This document shows, piece by piece, positions 23,719 through 32,322 of a stretch of DNA of 64,000 nucleotides. A program made the translations under genes and the position numbers. This DNA is from Ectopseudomonas toyotomiensis (GTDB lineage: Bacteria > Pseudomonadota > Gammaproteobacteria > Pseudomonadales > Pseudomonadaceae). The first letter of the stretch is position 1; each line of letters begins with the position of its first letter. The notes below the pieces were generated by a model that saw only the letters and a list, made by a program, of their open reading frames with translations, did no database searches and was not told the origin of the DNA. The DNA lies in assembly GCF_900115695.1 (NCBI RefSeq), contig NZ_FOXK01000008.1:1-64000 (forward strand). The letters are read 5' to 3'.

Positions 23719-24168
23719 TCAGACGTAGATGCTGACGCCGCCCTTTTCCTGCAACCACTGACGGTAGGTCTCCAGCGAGTCGGTCTGCTTGTCGCCGTTG
23801 TAGCCGGAGATACGCACACTGCCATCCATGCCGGCGTCCACCATCTTCTGTACCTGCGCCAGCAGCGTGGCGGCATCGTCGCGATCGAGCTGCATCACAT
23901 CCGGCAATTGGATCACCGAAGGCGCCGCAGGCTGACTGTCGCCACTGCCCTGCACCGGGTTGCTGGGCTGCGCTGCGCCGCCATGCATCGCACGCAGCAG
24001 TCCACCCTCACTGCGCGCCACCACCTGTTTGGCGAAACGCCTCAGGTCGGCCAGCGGGTCCTGAGTGGCCTGGTCGCCTGCTTCGCCACTGGTTGCACTC
24101 GAGCGATTGTTGAGCTGACTGCCGTAGTAGCTGAGCATGGCAGGCGTGCTGTTGTTGATACTGGTCAT
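23719..24168 (-). CDS. hypothetical protein with disordered middle
   Basis: A 149-residue protein starting MTSINNSTPAMLSYYGSQLN, with a Ser/Gln/Pro-rich middle and a C-terminal block (DDAATLLAQVQKMVDAGMDG, then SVRISGYNGD and SLETYRQWLQEKGG). No signal peptide or known domain. GGAGG lies a few bases before the ATG at 24168. The N-terminus resembles those of small Pseudomonas proteins of unknown role. It is convergent with the GGDEF gene at 22667. Confidence 0.6.
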   Translation of the reverse strand: MTSINNSTPAMLSYYGSQLNNRSSATSGEAGDQATQDPLADLRRFAKQVVARSEGGLLRAMHGGAAQPSNPVQGSGDSQPAAPSVIQLPDVMQLDRDDAATLLAQVQKMVDAGMDGSVRISGYNGDKQTDSLETYRQWLQEKGGVSIYV

Positions 24169-24303
24169 GAGACCTCCGCGAAATCCGTTCGCCTCATGCG
24201 AAGCAGATTCCGGGCCAGTCGCTGCAGGCCAGTCTCTACGCGGCTTGCACACACGTTCGCGGCAGTGACTTGCCACCGCGGGGCAAGGTTTTGCCTGTGC
24301 CAG

Positions 24304-24645
24304 TCACCCCAGCAGATCGACCATTACCGCATTGCTGTAGATCAGGCAGCCATCTTCGGCGCTGTAACCGACCAGATGAAACTGGCCACGCCCCTCCTCG
24401 CCGCCAAGGTACACGCGCCATTTGCATTCGCTCAGCGGGCCGAAGCCGTCGGGCATGACCAACTCCAGTGTCTGCATGTCGGCGTCGATCATCGTGTCTC
24501 TGAGCCCGCTGCGTTGCAGCTGCTCCTCGGCCTGCTCAAGGCGCAGGTGCTCGGCCTCGCTGACATGGAACTGCAGGGTCCCGATGGGTATGGATTTGCT
24601 GTCATTGTCGGCCTTGCGCCAACCGTCGATGCTCAGGGTGTTCAT
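24304..24645 (-). CDS. conserved hypothetical protein, 113 residues
   Basis: A 113-residue soluble protein with no recognised domain. It has a mixed alpha/beta composition (SIPIGTLQFHVSEAEHLRLE, then CKWRVYLGGEEGRGQFHLVG). The ATG at 24645 has GGAGG eight bases upstream, good evidence that it is translated. It reads away from ppiC. Confidence 0.55.
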   Translation of the reverse strand: MNTLSIDGWRKADNDSKSIPIGTLQFHVSEAEHLRLEQAEEQLQRSGLRDTMIDADMQTLELVMPDGFGPLSECKWRVYLGGEEGRGQFHLVGYSAEDGCLIYSNAVMVDLLG

Positions 24646-24812
24646 CTGCAAGCCTCCTCAGTGAAACCCGAGTTCAAGGCATATGCCCACTTACAGAAGA
24701 TGGGACAAGCCAGACGCCGAGGCGACTCCTGACGAATGGACGAACGGCCGACCGTTTGCTTGTCGAGGCGATTGCGCTAGGCTCTGCACCTTCATTGATA
24801 GGAGGTACTCCC

Positions 24813-25094
24813 ATGGCCCGCGCCACTGCCCGCCACATCCTGGTTGCCAGCGAAGACAAGTGCAACGAACTGAAAGCCGCCATCGAAGGTGGGGCCGACT
24901 TCGCCCAACTGGCCAAAGACAATTCCTCCTGCCCGTCCGGCCGCAGCGGCGGCGACCTGGGCTCGTTCGGCCCCGGTCAGATGGTCAAGGAATTCGACAC
25001 CGTGGTCTTCAGCGCGCCGGTCGGCGTGGTGCAGGGCCCGGTGAAGACCCAGTTCGGTTATCACCTGCTGGAAGTCACCAGCCGTCAGGACTGA
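24813..25094 (+). CDS. ppiC: parvulin-type peptidyl-prolyl isomerase C
   Basis: A 93-residue stand-alone parvulin: ARHILVASEDKCNELKAAIE, DFAQLAKDNSSCPSGRSGGD, LGSFGPGQMVKEFDTVVFS, and TQFGYHLLEV. The length and motifs match cytoplasmic PpiC (Par10), which isomerises peptidyl-proline bonds. AGGAGG lies seven bases before the ATG at 24813. A strong terminator follows. Confidence 0.93.
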   Translation: MARATARHILVASEDKCNELKAAIEGGADFAQLAKDNSSCPSGRSGGDLGSFGPGQMVKEFDTVVFSAPVGVVQGPVKTQFGYHLLEVTSRQD

Positions 25095-25106
25095 TCGTTC
25101 GCTACG

Positions 25107-25137
25107 GAAGGGCCGCCAGTGCGGCCCTTCTGTTTTC
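25107..25137 (+). terminator. rho-independent terminator of ppiC
   Basis: GAAGGGCCGC (25107-25116) and GCGGCCCTTC (25121-25130) form a perfect 10-bp stem with a CAGT loop, followed by TGTTTTCCC. Confidence 0.85.
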
Positions 25138-25180
25138 CCAAGCCTTTTCAGCACCCTGTAGTAGGGCTCTGGGTTTCACC

Positions 25181-26698
25181 ATGAAACGTGGTATTCGGCT
25201 CGCGTCCATCCTCCTGGTATTCATCTGCCTGTCGCTGGCGTTGCTGACCGCCTGGCAGGTCTGGTTCTCGCGTGAACGCGCACTGCAAGAGCTGAACGTG
25301 GCCAACCTCAACCTGGCCCAGGCGCTGGACAACTACACGGAAGGGGTCATTCGCCAGTCGGAACTGGTGCTGATCGACTTGGCCGAGCGCATGCAATACA
25401 GCGGTCTGGCCGTGCACGAACAAGAACGCCTGCAGGCACTGCTGCAGCAACAGAGTGAAGTGCTTGGGTTGGCCAATGCCATCGTCATCTACGACGAGCA
25501 GGGCAACCGCCTGCTGGCATCGACCCTGCCGCCAGGACACAATCTCAACGCTGCCGATCGCGCATTCTTCATCCATCACCGCAACGATCCTTCCACCGGC
25601 ACTTTCATCGGCCCCACCATCAAGAGCCGTATTACCGGTGACTGGGTCTTCACCGTCAGCCGTCGCCTGAACGACGGTGAGGGTCGTTTCGCCGGCGTGG
25701 TAGCCGTGACGCTGGGCGTCGAGCACTTTCTGAGCTTCTTCGGCAGCCTGGATCTCGGCAAACACGGCTCGATGAGCCTCTCCACCGGCGACGCCAAACT
25801 GCTGTTTCGCCAGCCATTTCGTGAGCAGGATGTCGGCCTGGACTGGTCCGACTCACCCATCCTGCAACAGCTGCGCGAACACCGTGAAGGCACCAGCGTA
25901 CAGACCTCCCGCATCGATGGTGTCGAGCGTGTATATGCCTTCCGCCGCAATGATCGCCTGCCGCTGATCACCATCGTCGCACTTGGCCGCGACGACGCCT
26001 TGGCAGCCTGGCGCCGCAACGCCGAGCTGTTCACCGCGCTGATCATGCTGTTGCTGGCTGCCGTGAGCATCATTGGCCAATACCTGATCGTCGATATCCG
26101 CCGTCGTTCGCGCGCCGAGGCGCAACTGCTCAACGCCCGCGAGGAACTCCTTGATGCCAACGCCCGGCTGGAGGTTCTCGCCTCACAGGATGGCCTGACC
26201 GACCTGGCCAACCGCCGCAGCTTCGACCAGACCCTGGAAATGGAAATTCGCCGCGCGCAGCGTCGCGGCTCCTCCCTGTCACTGCTGCTGTTCGATATCG
26301 ATATGTTCAAGCGTTACAACGACCACTACGGTCATGTAGCTGGTGATGACTGCCTGCGAGCCGTGGCAGAGGTGCTCAAGCAGTGCGTACGCCGGCCCGG
26401 CGATCTGGCCGCCCGTTATGGCGGCGAGGAGCTGGCAGTGATCCTGCCGAACACCACACTTGAAGGGGCTGAAGCCGTCGCCAAAAGCTTCATGCAGAGC
26501 CTGGAACAGCGCGACCTGGAGCACCAGGCAAGTCCCTTCACGAGGATCACGGTGAGTGCCGGCGTGGCCAACCTGACGGCGGATCAGCGGGACAGCATGA
26601 GGCAGGCACTGGCGCTTATCGAGGCGGCCGATCAAGCGCTTTATCGAGCCAAGAACAATGGCCGAAATCGACTGGAAAGTACTGGAGTGCATGCTTGA
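25181..26698 (+). CDS. Cache-GGDEF diguanylate cyclase
   Basis: A 505-residue protein: a transmembrane helix near residues 5-25, a periplasmic double-Cache-type sensor (about 30-285, with ADRAFFIHHRNDPSTGTFIG and SRITGDWVFTVSRR), a second helix near 290, a short coiled segment, and a GGDEF domain (LLFDIDMFKRYNDHYGH, YGGEELAVILP). RPGD five residues before GGEEL is an intact inhibitory site. It should link an external small-molecule ligand to c-di-GMP synthesis. The start is the ATG at 25181 (MKRGIRLASI), although the frame is open far upstream. Confidence 0.88.
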   Translation: MKRGIRLASILLVFICLSLALLTAWQVWFSRERALQELNVANLNLAQALDNYTEGVIRQSELVLIDLAERMQYSGLAVHEQERLQALLQQQSEVLGLANAIVIYDEQGNRLLASTLPPGHNLNAADRAFFIHHRNDPSTGTFIGPTIKSRITGDWVFTVSRRLNDGEGRFAGVVAVTLGVEHFLSFFGSLDLGKHGSMSLSTGDAKLLFRQPFREQDVGLDWSDSPILQQLREHREGTSVQTSRIDGVERVYAFRRNDRLPLITIVALGRDDALAAWRRNAELFTALIMLLLAAVSIIGQYLIVDIRRRSRAEAQLLNAREELLDANARLEVLASQDGLTDLANRRSFDQTLEMEIRRAQRRGSSLSLLLFDIDMFKRYNDHYGHVAGDDCLRAVAEVLKQCVRRPGDLAARYGGEELAVILPNTTLEGAEAVAKSFMQSLEQRDLEHQASPFTRITVSAGVANLTADQRDSMRQALALIEAADQALYRAKNNGRNRLESTGVHA

Positions 26699-26761
26699 CG
26701 GCAGAGGTGACAAGGCTCGTGAAGCGGTTCAGCATCGCTTCGACGTCTCTGCCTCGGATGA

Positions 26762-27310
26762 ATGGCCACAATGAGCAACAGCACCCAGCACCCGCTGCAA
26801 CACCTCGCCCAGAACCTGCTTGGCAAGGCAATCCACGAGCTCGAGCCGGAAGAAAGCCATGTGCTCGAACAGATTCGCCAGCGCCGCCCCATCAGCCGTG
26901 ACGTCGCCGATGCCTCGGATGAGCAGTCGTCCTTCGGCGAGCGGCTGTCGGACAAGGTCGCCGCAGTCGGTGGCTCCTGGACCTTCATCATCTGTTTTTC
27001 GCTGACCATGCTCGGCTGGATGCTGCTCAACACTGACGTGCTGTCGCACTTCGGCATGACCTTCGACCCCTACCCTTACATCTTTCTCAACCTGATGCTG
27101 TCGACCTTGGCGGCCATCCAGGCGCCGATCATCATGATGAGCCAGAACCGCCAGGCGACGAAGGATCGTCTGGCTGCACGCCTGGACTTCGAGGTGAACC
27201 TGCGCGCCGAACTGGAAATCATGCGCCTGCACGAGAAGATCGACCAACGCATCCAGCAACGCCTGGATCAGATCCTCGAACGCCTGCCGGAACAACGCCC
27301 GCAAGACTGA
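26762..27310 (+). CDS. DUF1003 membrane protein
   Basis: A 182-residue DUF1003 protein: soluble N-terminus with RPISRDVADASDE, then GERLSDKVAAVGGSWTFIIC with the first membrane helix, YPYIFLNLMLSTLAAIQAPI with the second, MMSQNRQATKDRLAARLDFE as the conserved loop, and a coiled-coil C-terminus (LEIMRLHEKIDQRIQQRLDQ). The role of the family is unknown. ATGs at 26762 and 26771 are both possible. Confidence 0.85.
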   Translation: MATMSNSTQHPLQHLAQNLLGKAIHELEPEESHVLEQIRQRRPISRDVADASDEQSSFGERLSDKVAAVGGSWTFIICFSLTMLGWMLLNTDVLSHFGMTFDPYPYIFLNLMLSTLAAIQAPIIMMSQNRQATKDRLAARLDFEVNLRAELEIMRLHEKIDQRIQQRLDQILERLPEQRPQD

Positions 27311-27319
27311 GGCAGTTGT

Positions 27320-27400
27320 TGCAGGGTGCGCCGTGTGCACCAGGGCGTCGGCAGTATCGGATCACGATTCAGGAAGCGCCCTACGGCAGCGTCGCCTCGC
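27320..27400. repeat. decayed REPIN, GGTGCGC class
   Basis: A degenerate GGTGCGC-class arm (GCAGGGTGCGCCGTGTGCACC-like, from about 27321) faces an inverted arm around 27376-27384 (GCGCCCTACGGCAG). The sequence after the second arm matches the corresponding part of the intact copy at 32333-32355. The GTAG head of the right arm contains the TAG stop codon of eamA (27381-27383). Confidence 0.5.
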
Positions 27401-28274
27401 GTCGACGCCAACCATCGAGCAGACGCCCGCCCCAGACGTTGATCAGCAGCCCGGCCATGACCAGCGCCGCGCCGACCATCTGCAAGCTGCCGAGACGTTC
27501 GCCCAGCAGCAGCGCCGAGGAGCTGATGCCCACCACCGGCACCAGCAGCGAGAACGGCGCCACCTGGCTGGCCGGATAGCGCGACAGCAGTCGGCTCCAG
27601 AGCCCGTAACCGAGAATGGTGGCGCCGAATGCCAGGTAGGCCAGCACCAGCAGCGAGTCCAGGCTGAAGGTACGCAGCGACTGGCTGATCAGCTCCGGCC
27701 CTTCCAGCCACAGCGACAGGGCCAGAAATGGCAGCGGCGGTATCAGGCTGCCCCAGACCACCAGGCCGACCAGATTGACCTTGCCCAGCTTGCGGGTGAC
27801 CACATTGCCCAGCGCCCACATCGAGGCCGCCGCAATGGTCAGGGCGAAGCCCGCCAGAGTCATCGCCTGCCCGCCCTGCAAGCCGATCAACACCAGGCCG
27901 CTGGCTGCCACCAGCAGGCCGAACAGGTTGCTGCCGCGCAGCCGCTCACCGAGAAACAGCGCGGCGAAGAACAGGGTGAAGAACGCCTGCGACTGCAGCA
28001 CCAGCGACGCCAGGCCGGCCGGCATGCCGACGTACATGGCATAGAAGAGAAAGGCGAACTGCCCCACTGAAATGGTCATGCCATAGGCCAGCATCCAGCG
28101 CAGCGGCACCTGCGGGCGACGCACGAAGAGAATCGCCGGAAAGGCCGCGAGCATGAAGCGCAGGGCGCCCATCAGCATAGGCGGCATGCCGTGCAGGCCG
28201 ACCTTGATCACCACGAAGTTCAACCCCCAGACGACGATCACCAGCAGCGCCAGCAGCAGATCCTTGGGTGTCAT
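27381..28274 (-). CDS. eamA: EamA-type exporter (O-acetylserine/cysteine class)
   Basis: A 297-residue drug/metabolite transporter with ten predicted membrane helices in two EamA repeats. LLVIVVWGLNFVVIKVGLHG, LRFMLAAFPAILFVRRPQVP and MPAGLASLVLQSQAFFT align closely with E. coli EamA (YdeD), which exports cysteine pathway metabolites. The ATG at 28274 has GAGG nine bases upstream. The TAG stop lies inside the GTAG head of a degenerate REP. It diverges from the TSUP permease gene. Confidence 0.85.
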   Translation of the reverse strand: MTPKDLLLALLVIVVWGLNFVVIKVGLHGMPPMLMGALRFMLAAFPAILFVRRPQVPLRWMLAYGMTISVGQFAFLFYAMYVGMPAGLASLVLQSQAFFTLFFAALFLGERLRGSNLFGLLVAASGLVLIGLQGGQAMTLAGFALTIAAASMWALGNVVTRKLGKVNLVGLVVWGSLIPPLPFLALSLWLEGPELISQSLRTFSLDSLLVLAYLAFGATILGYGLWSRLLSRYPASQVAPFSLLVPVVGISSSALLLGERLGSLQMVGAALVMAGLLINVWGGRLLDGWRRREATLP

Positions 28275-28413
28275 GAGCACGAACCTCGGGTTGAGTGAGC
28301 CGGCATTAGAGCAGCCTCGCCCCGCAGCAGACAGACACAGAGGCCGAGGAAAAAAGCCACACAGACACTGGCGGCTGCTAACCTGCGCGCTTTTGTAGCG
28401 TTACGCCAAGCCC

Positions 28414-29148
28414 ATGACTCTGCACGATTTCCTTCTGTTCGCCTTGCCCGCGGTGTTTCTCACCGGGCTGTCCAAGGGTGGCTTTGGCGGCGCCCTGGGC
28501 GGCATCGCCGTGCCGTTGCTGGCCCTGGCCACTTCGCCGAAACAGGCGGTGGCGGTCATGCTGCCGATTCTCTGTCTGGCCGATGTGGTGGGCCTGAAGG
28601 CCTACTGGGGCAAGTGGGATATGGCCAACCTCAAGGTCATGCTGCCGGGCGCGGTGATCGGTATCGCCATCGGCTCGATGACCTTCGGTTTGTTCGACGA
28701 GCGCGCCATCGGCCTGCTGATCGGCGCCATCGCCATCACCTTCGTCGGGCTCGGTCTGGTGCTTGGCAACCAGGCGCCACGCCCACTGCAAAGGGGGCGC
28801 GGCACACTGCTGTCGAGCCTGGCCGGCTTCACCAGCTTCGTCGCCCACGCTGGCGGCCCGCCGGTGATGATGCACCTGCTGCCGCAGCAGCTGGACAAGG
28901 TGCGCTTCGTCGCCACCATCAACCTGTTCTTCCTGCTGACCAACGCCGCCAAGCTGTTCCCCTACGCGGCGCTGGGCCAGTTCACCCAGGACAATCTGCT
29001 GCTGAGCCTGATGCTCGCGCCCATCGTCCCGCTGGGCGTTTGGAGCGGCCTGTGGCTGCAGTCACGAGTCAACCACCTGTGGTTCTACCGTATCGCGCGG
29101 CTGGGCATTCTCATGGCGGGTGTGCAGCTGATCTGGCGTTACCTCTGA
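28414..29148 (+). CDS. TauE/SafE (TSUP) family permease
   Basis: A 244-residue membrane protein of the TSUP family, with seven to eight helices and both family repeats: FLTGLSKGGFGGALGGIAVP near the start and LAGFTSFVAHAGGPPVMMHL in the middle. Members move sulfite, sulfoacetate or other small organosulfur anions; the substrate is not decided here. Being divergent from an EamA cysteine-class exporter is compatible with sulfur metabolism but no more. Confidence 0.85.
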   Translation: MTLHDFLLFALPAVFLTGLSKGGFGGALGGIAVPLLALATSPKQAVAVMLPILCLADVVGLKAYWGKWDMANLKVMLPGAVIGIAIGSMTFGLFDERAIGLLIGAIAITFVGLGLVLGNQAPRPLQRGRGTLLSSLAGFTSFVAHAGGPPVMMHLLPQQLDKVRFVATINLFFLLTNAAKLFPYAALGQFTQDNLLLSLMLAPIVPLGVWSGLWLQSRVNHLWFYRIARLGILMAGVQLIWRYL

Positions 29149-29158
29149 CGCCTGCTAA

Positions 29159-29370
29159 GGCTTTGTACGAAAAGTCATCGAGCGATGGTCAGGCAAGGCG
29201 AAACCCCTCGAAGAACGCACTGGGCTCGCATGCGAGTTTACGTGTTGTAAATGAGCATAACTCGCTTCGCTCGCCCTCCGGGCCGCGCTGAAGCGCGTTA
29301 GCCGCAAGCGGCTTGCTGAGAGGGGGTTCAACGCAGCATCACCGAGCGCAGGCACCTTTCGTACAATGCC
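29159..29370. mobile_element. MITE-like element 1 (212 bp)
   Basis: Terminal inverted repeats GGCTTTGTACGAAAAGT (29159-29175) and ACCTTTCGTACAATGCC (29354-29370) match at 15 of 17 positions, and TAA directly flanks both ends (29156-29158, 29371-29373) as a 3-bp target duplication. No transposase is encoded. Three-base duplications fit IS5-like transposases, which is an inference. The right end forms part of the stop codon of the next gene. Confidence 0.75.
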
Positions 29371-30083
29371 TAAGGCTGCAACCCCAGCAGTTCGCGTAAC
29401 TCACGCGCAGTGGGCATGCGCGCCGACACGCCGCTGTTGAAATCGAAGGACTTGGCGCTGGCCAGCGGCCCGACGATCACCGGATCGAAGCCGGCATCGG
29501 TCACCAGACGCGCTGCCACCTGCAGCGCCGCCTCGTCATCCGCGGCCAGCGGGATGGCCAGTTTCTCGCCGCTACGATGGGCCTGGCTGCGCAGGTTGTG
29601 CGCGGAAATGGCGTTGAACGCGCGCACCAGGCGCACGCCTGGCAGAAACTGCTGCGAGGCCAACCCGGCGCCCATCTCGACCGCCGCCTCGGCCATCGGA
29701 CCATCGCGACCGGGTCGTGGATTACCGGCGTCCAGCACCACCTTGCCGGCCAACTCAGTGGCGTAGTCGCGGCCGACCTGCGGCGTCGCGCCATAGGGCA
29801 CCGCCAACATGATCACCTCGCCAAAGGCCGCCGCCTCACGCGGGGTGCCGACGCGGGCACGCTCGCCCAGCTCATCGGCCAGCGGCTGCAGACGTTCGGG
29901 ATTGCGCGAGGAAATCATCACCTCGTGCCCGGCTTCGACCCACAGCCGCGCCAGCGCGCTGCCGATGTTGCCAGTGCCGATGATGCCGATACGCAAGGCT
30001 TCCGCCTGCACCAGTGCCGGGGCGCCACCCAGCAGCACAAGCAGGCCGAGCGCGGCGGCGAAACGGTGAAGTAAACGGGGCAT
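29370..30083 (-). CDS. exported NADPH-binding F420-reductase-like protein
   Basis: A 237-residue protein: a clear signal peptide (MPRLLHRFAAALGLLVLLGG with a cleavage site near VQA-EA) precedes an F420-dependent NADP reductase-type Rossmann domain: RIGIIGTGNIGSALARLW, EVMISSRNPERLQ, EVIMLAVPYGA, VVLDAGNPRPGRDGP and VRLVRAFNAI. Bacterial members are normally cytosolic, so the signal sequence is odd. GAGGAA precedes the ATG at 30083. The TAG stop (29372-29370) straddles the junction with a MITE-like element. Confidence 0.8.
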   Translation of the reverse strand: MPRLLHRFAAALGLLVLLGGAPALVQAEALRIGIIGTGNIGSALARLWVEAGHEVMISSRNPERLQPLADELGERARVGTPREAAAFGEVIMLAVPYGATPQVGRDYATELAGKVVLDAGNPRPGRDGPMAEAAVEMGAGLASQQFLPGVRLVRAFNAISAHNLRSQAHRSGEKLAIPLAADDEAALQVAARLVTDAGFDPVIVGPLASAKSFDFNSGVSARMPTARELRELLGLQP

Positions 30084-30286
30084 GCTGAGTTCCTCGAGCG
30101 AGTGGCGACGAAGAGCAAGCATAGAAAAACCAGACACAGTGACGAGCAACGATTCGCAACAGGGTGTTGCCCGCCAGCTATGCTTGAAAGGCGATACCGC
30201 ATTGCAGTCGGCTACAGGAGCCGAGGAGGTGGCAGTGACCCGAACCCATCCCCCCAGTCAATGACCTACTTCCCGGAGACACGATC

Positions 30287-30418
30287 ATGAGCAAAAGCAT
30301 GGATTCACACAAAGAAGGCAAGAAGAAGCCGCTGAAAACGGCGCACGAGAAACGCATGGCCAAGCGCGAGAAGAAGCACGGCCAGACCCTGCTCGGCAGT
30401 CACTCGCCGACCGCCTGA
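30287..30418 (+). CDS. 43-residue lysine-rich small protein
   Basis: ATG at 30287 with GGAG eight to nine bases upstream opens a 43-codon frame (MSKSMDSHKEGKKKPLKTAH, then EKRMAKREKKHGQTLLGSHS) ending TGA at 30416-30418. About a third of its residues are lysine or arginine, suggesting RNA or ribosome contact. I believe similar short basic proteins are conserved in Pseudomonas, without a known role. It stands alone before the YebC-family gene. Confidence 0.65.
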   Translation: MSKSMDSHKEGKKKPLKTAHEKRMAKREKKHGQTLLGSHSPTA

Positions 30419-30594
30419 GCCCCGGCATGCCGGCGCAGCCTCGCTGCGTCGGCACTCCCCTGACGCAAAAACACCATCCGGGAAATTGCGCGTGCCGCCG
30501 GCGCCGCAAGGCACTAGAATCCGCAGCCTAAGTGATCGTCCGGCCGCCCCTGCGCGCCGCGATACCATTTCACCTATCGGCCAGGAGACCCCAG

Positions 30595-31296
30595 ATGGGC
30601 GCCCAGTGGAAAGCCAAACCCAAAGAAGCCGCCGCCAATGCCCGAGGCAAGATCTTCGGCAAGCTGGTGAAGGAAATCATGCTCGCCGCGCGTAACGGCG
30701 CTGACCCGGACATGAACCCCAAGCTGCGCCTGGCCGTGCACCAGGCCAAGAAAGCCTCGATGCCCAAGGACACCCTGGATCGCGCCATCAAGAAAGGCGC
30801 GGGGCTGTCCGGTGAAGTGGTCAACTACGAGCGTACCCAGTACGAGGGTTTCGCCCCGCATCAGGTGCCGGTGATCGTCGAGTGCCTGACCGACAACGTC
30901 AACCGCACCGTCGCCGAGATTCGCGTGCTGTTCCGCAAGGGCCAGCTCGGCGCCTCCGGCTCGGTCAGTTGGGACTTCGACCACGTTGGCCTGATCGAAG
31001 CCACCACCGAAGAGGGCGCCGACCCGGAACTGGCCGCCATCGAAGCCGGCGCCCAGGACTTCGTACCCGATGACGAGGGCTCGACCCTGTTCATCACCGA
31101 CCCGACCGACCTCGACGCCGTGTGCAAGGCGCTGCCGGAGCAGGGTTTCACCGTCAACTCGGCCAAGCTCGGCTACCGTCCAAAAAACCCGGTAAGCAGC
31201 CTGACGCCGGAGCAGATGGAAGAAGTCGAAGCCTTCCTCGAGGCCATCGACGGCCATGATGACGTGCAGAACGTCTATGTCGGCCTCGCTGGCTGA
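30595..31296 (+). CDS. YebC/PmpR-family (TACO1-like) protein
   Basis: A 233-residue YebC-family protein: ANARGKIFGKLVKEIMLAAR, LRLAVHQAKKASMPKDTLDR, YEGFAPHQVPVIVECLTDN, VRTVAEI-like NRTVAEIRVLFRKGQLG and LGYRPKNPV. The N-terminus (MGAQWKAKPK) differs from canonical YebC, which starts MAGHSKW, so this is probably the second, YeeN-like paralogue. The family is now linked to relief of ribosome stalling as well as DNA binding. AGGAG lies about eight bases before the ATG. Confidence 0.85.
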   Translation: MGAQWKAKPKEAAANARGKIFGKLVKEIMLAARNGADPDMNPKLRLAVHQAKKASMPKDTLDRAIKKGAGLSGEVVNYERTQYEGFAPHQVPVIVECLTDNVNRTVAEIRVLFRKGQLGASGSVSWDFDHVGLIEATTEEGADPELAAIEAGAQDFVPDDEGSTLFITDPTDLDAVCKALPEQGFTVNSAKLGYRPKNPVSSLTPEQMEEVEAFLEAIDGHDDVQNVYVGLAG

Positions 31297-31380
31297 GAAC
31301 CTGTTTACGATCTGCTGCGCGTCGGCCGGGCGTTGTTTAAAACAGGCCCGGCTCTAGCTCGCTAGATCGTAAAAAGCTTC
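31297..31380. mobile_element. MITE-like palindromic element 3 (84 bp)
   Basis: GAACCTGTTTACGATCT (31297-31313) and AGATCGTAAAAAGCTTC (31364-31380) are inverted repeats matching at 15 of 17 positions, with inner arms GGCCGGGC and GCCCGGCT extending the fold. It starts at the base after the YebC-family stop codon, so it may also act as that gene's terminator. Confidence 0.6.
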
Positions 31381-31417
31381 CAAGGCGCCACGGGCGCCCT
31401 GACCGGGCCTCTTTTCC

Positions 31418-31825
31418 ATGATCACCACCCTGCATATCGCCGCTGCCTGCCTGTTCGACGAACGAGGCCGCCTGCTACTAGTGCGCAAGCGCAACACTCG
31501 TTTCTTCATGCTGCCCGGCGGCAAACGTGAAGCGGGCGAAGACGCGCTGTCGGCGCTCGAGCGTGAACTACTCGAAGAGCTCGAATTACAACTGGGCGCA
31601 GACGCCCTGCAACCGCTCGGCCAGTTCCAGGCGCCCGCGGCCAACGAGGCCGATACCTGGGTGCAGGCAGACATCTATCGCGCCGCCCTGCCCCACACGG
31701 TGCAGCCGGCCGCCGAGTTGGAAGAGCTGCGCTGGCTCGACACCAACCAGCCCCTGCCCGATGACCTGGCACCGCTGCTACGTGAACAGGTGCTGCCGGC
31801 TCTGCAACGCCTGCCGTCCCTGTAG
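31418..31825 (+). CDS. Nudix hydrolase
   Basis: A 135-residue Nudix protein: IAAACLFDERGRLLLVRKRN, then the Nudix box GGKREAGEDALSALERELLE followed by ELEL. The catalytic glutamates are present; the last glycine of the box consensus is Glu. It resembles NADH- or nucleotide-diphosphate-cleaving housekeeping members, but the substrate is unknown. It starts at 31418 about 37 bases after a palindromic element. Confidence 0.85.
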   Translation: MITTLHIAAACLFDERGRLLLVRKRNTRFFMLPGGKREAGEDALSALERELLEELELQLGADALQPLGQFQAPAANEADTWVQADIYRAALPHTVQPAAELEELRWLDTNQPLPDDLAPLLREQVLPALQRLPSL

Positions 31826-31967
31826 GACCGTCGCCAGCGGCATCAAAAACCGCTCCCGGCAGTTTCTTGATCCACGACAACGCGGGTGACAACTCCAGCG
31901 ATTAGGCTGCGCCGATAAACAGAACCATTCGCCTTGCCTGCAAACCCCACAGGAAACGAGGTTTGCC

Positions 31968-32297
31968 ATGAGTATCACGTCCGCCCAGATCTGCCAGGCC
32001 GCCGACCAGTTGCAGGGCTTCGTCGGCTACAACGCCAAGACCGAGCAGTACCTGCTGCGTTTTTCCGAGGACAGCTTCGGCCTCGACGTACCGGCCGACA
32101 CCATCACGCCCACTTGCGAATACGTCTGGCACGCTGACGACGGTGAGCTGATGCGCCTGGATCGCCAGCGTCTGGCCTGGCTACAGGAACAGCGCATCGA
32201 TGACCGGGTCAACCTCAGTGAACCACTGCGCGTCTATCTGCGCCGCAGCGATTTGCCGGAGATCCGTGCGGAGCGGCGGCGCCTGACACCGGCCTGA
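31968..32297 (+). CDS. conserved hypothetical protein, 109 residues
   Basis: A 109-residue soluble protein (MSITSAQICQAADQLQGFVG, later YVWHADDGELMRLDRQRLAW) without a recognised domain, signal or membrane segment. It begins after a GAGG-containing region (AACGAGGTTTGCC before the ATG). A REPIN follows 26 bases after its stop. Confidence 0.55.
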   Translation: MSITSAQICQAADQLQGFVGYNAKTEQYLLRFSEDSFGLDVPADTITPTCEYVWHADDGELMRLDRQRLAWLQEQRIDDRVNLSEPLRVYLRRSDLPEIRAERRRLTPA

Positions 32298-32322
32298 GAT
32301 TCAGCCAGTTTCGGGGCATTCG

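Noticed and set aside
24683..25180. A 671-codon plus-strand frame extending the Cache-GGDEF protein upstream through ppiC
   Set aside because: The upstream part overlaps ppiC in another frame, crosses a strong terminator, and has no similarity to sensor domains; the ATG at 25181 starts a normal membrane anchor.
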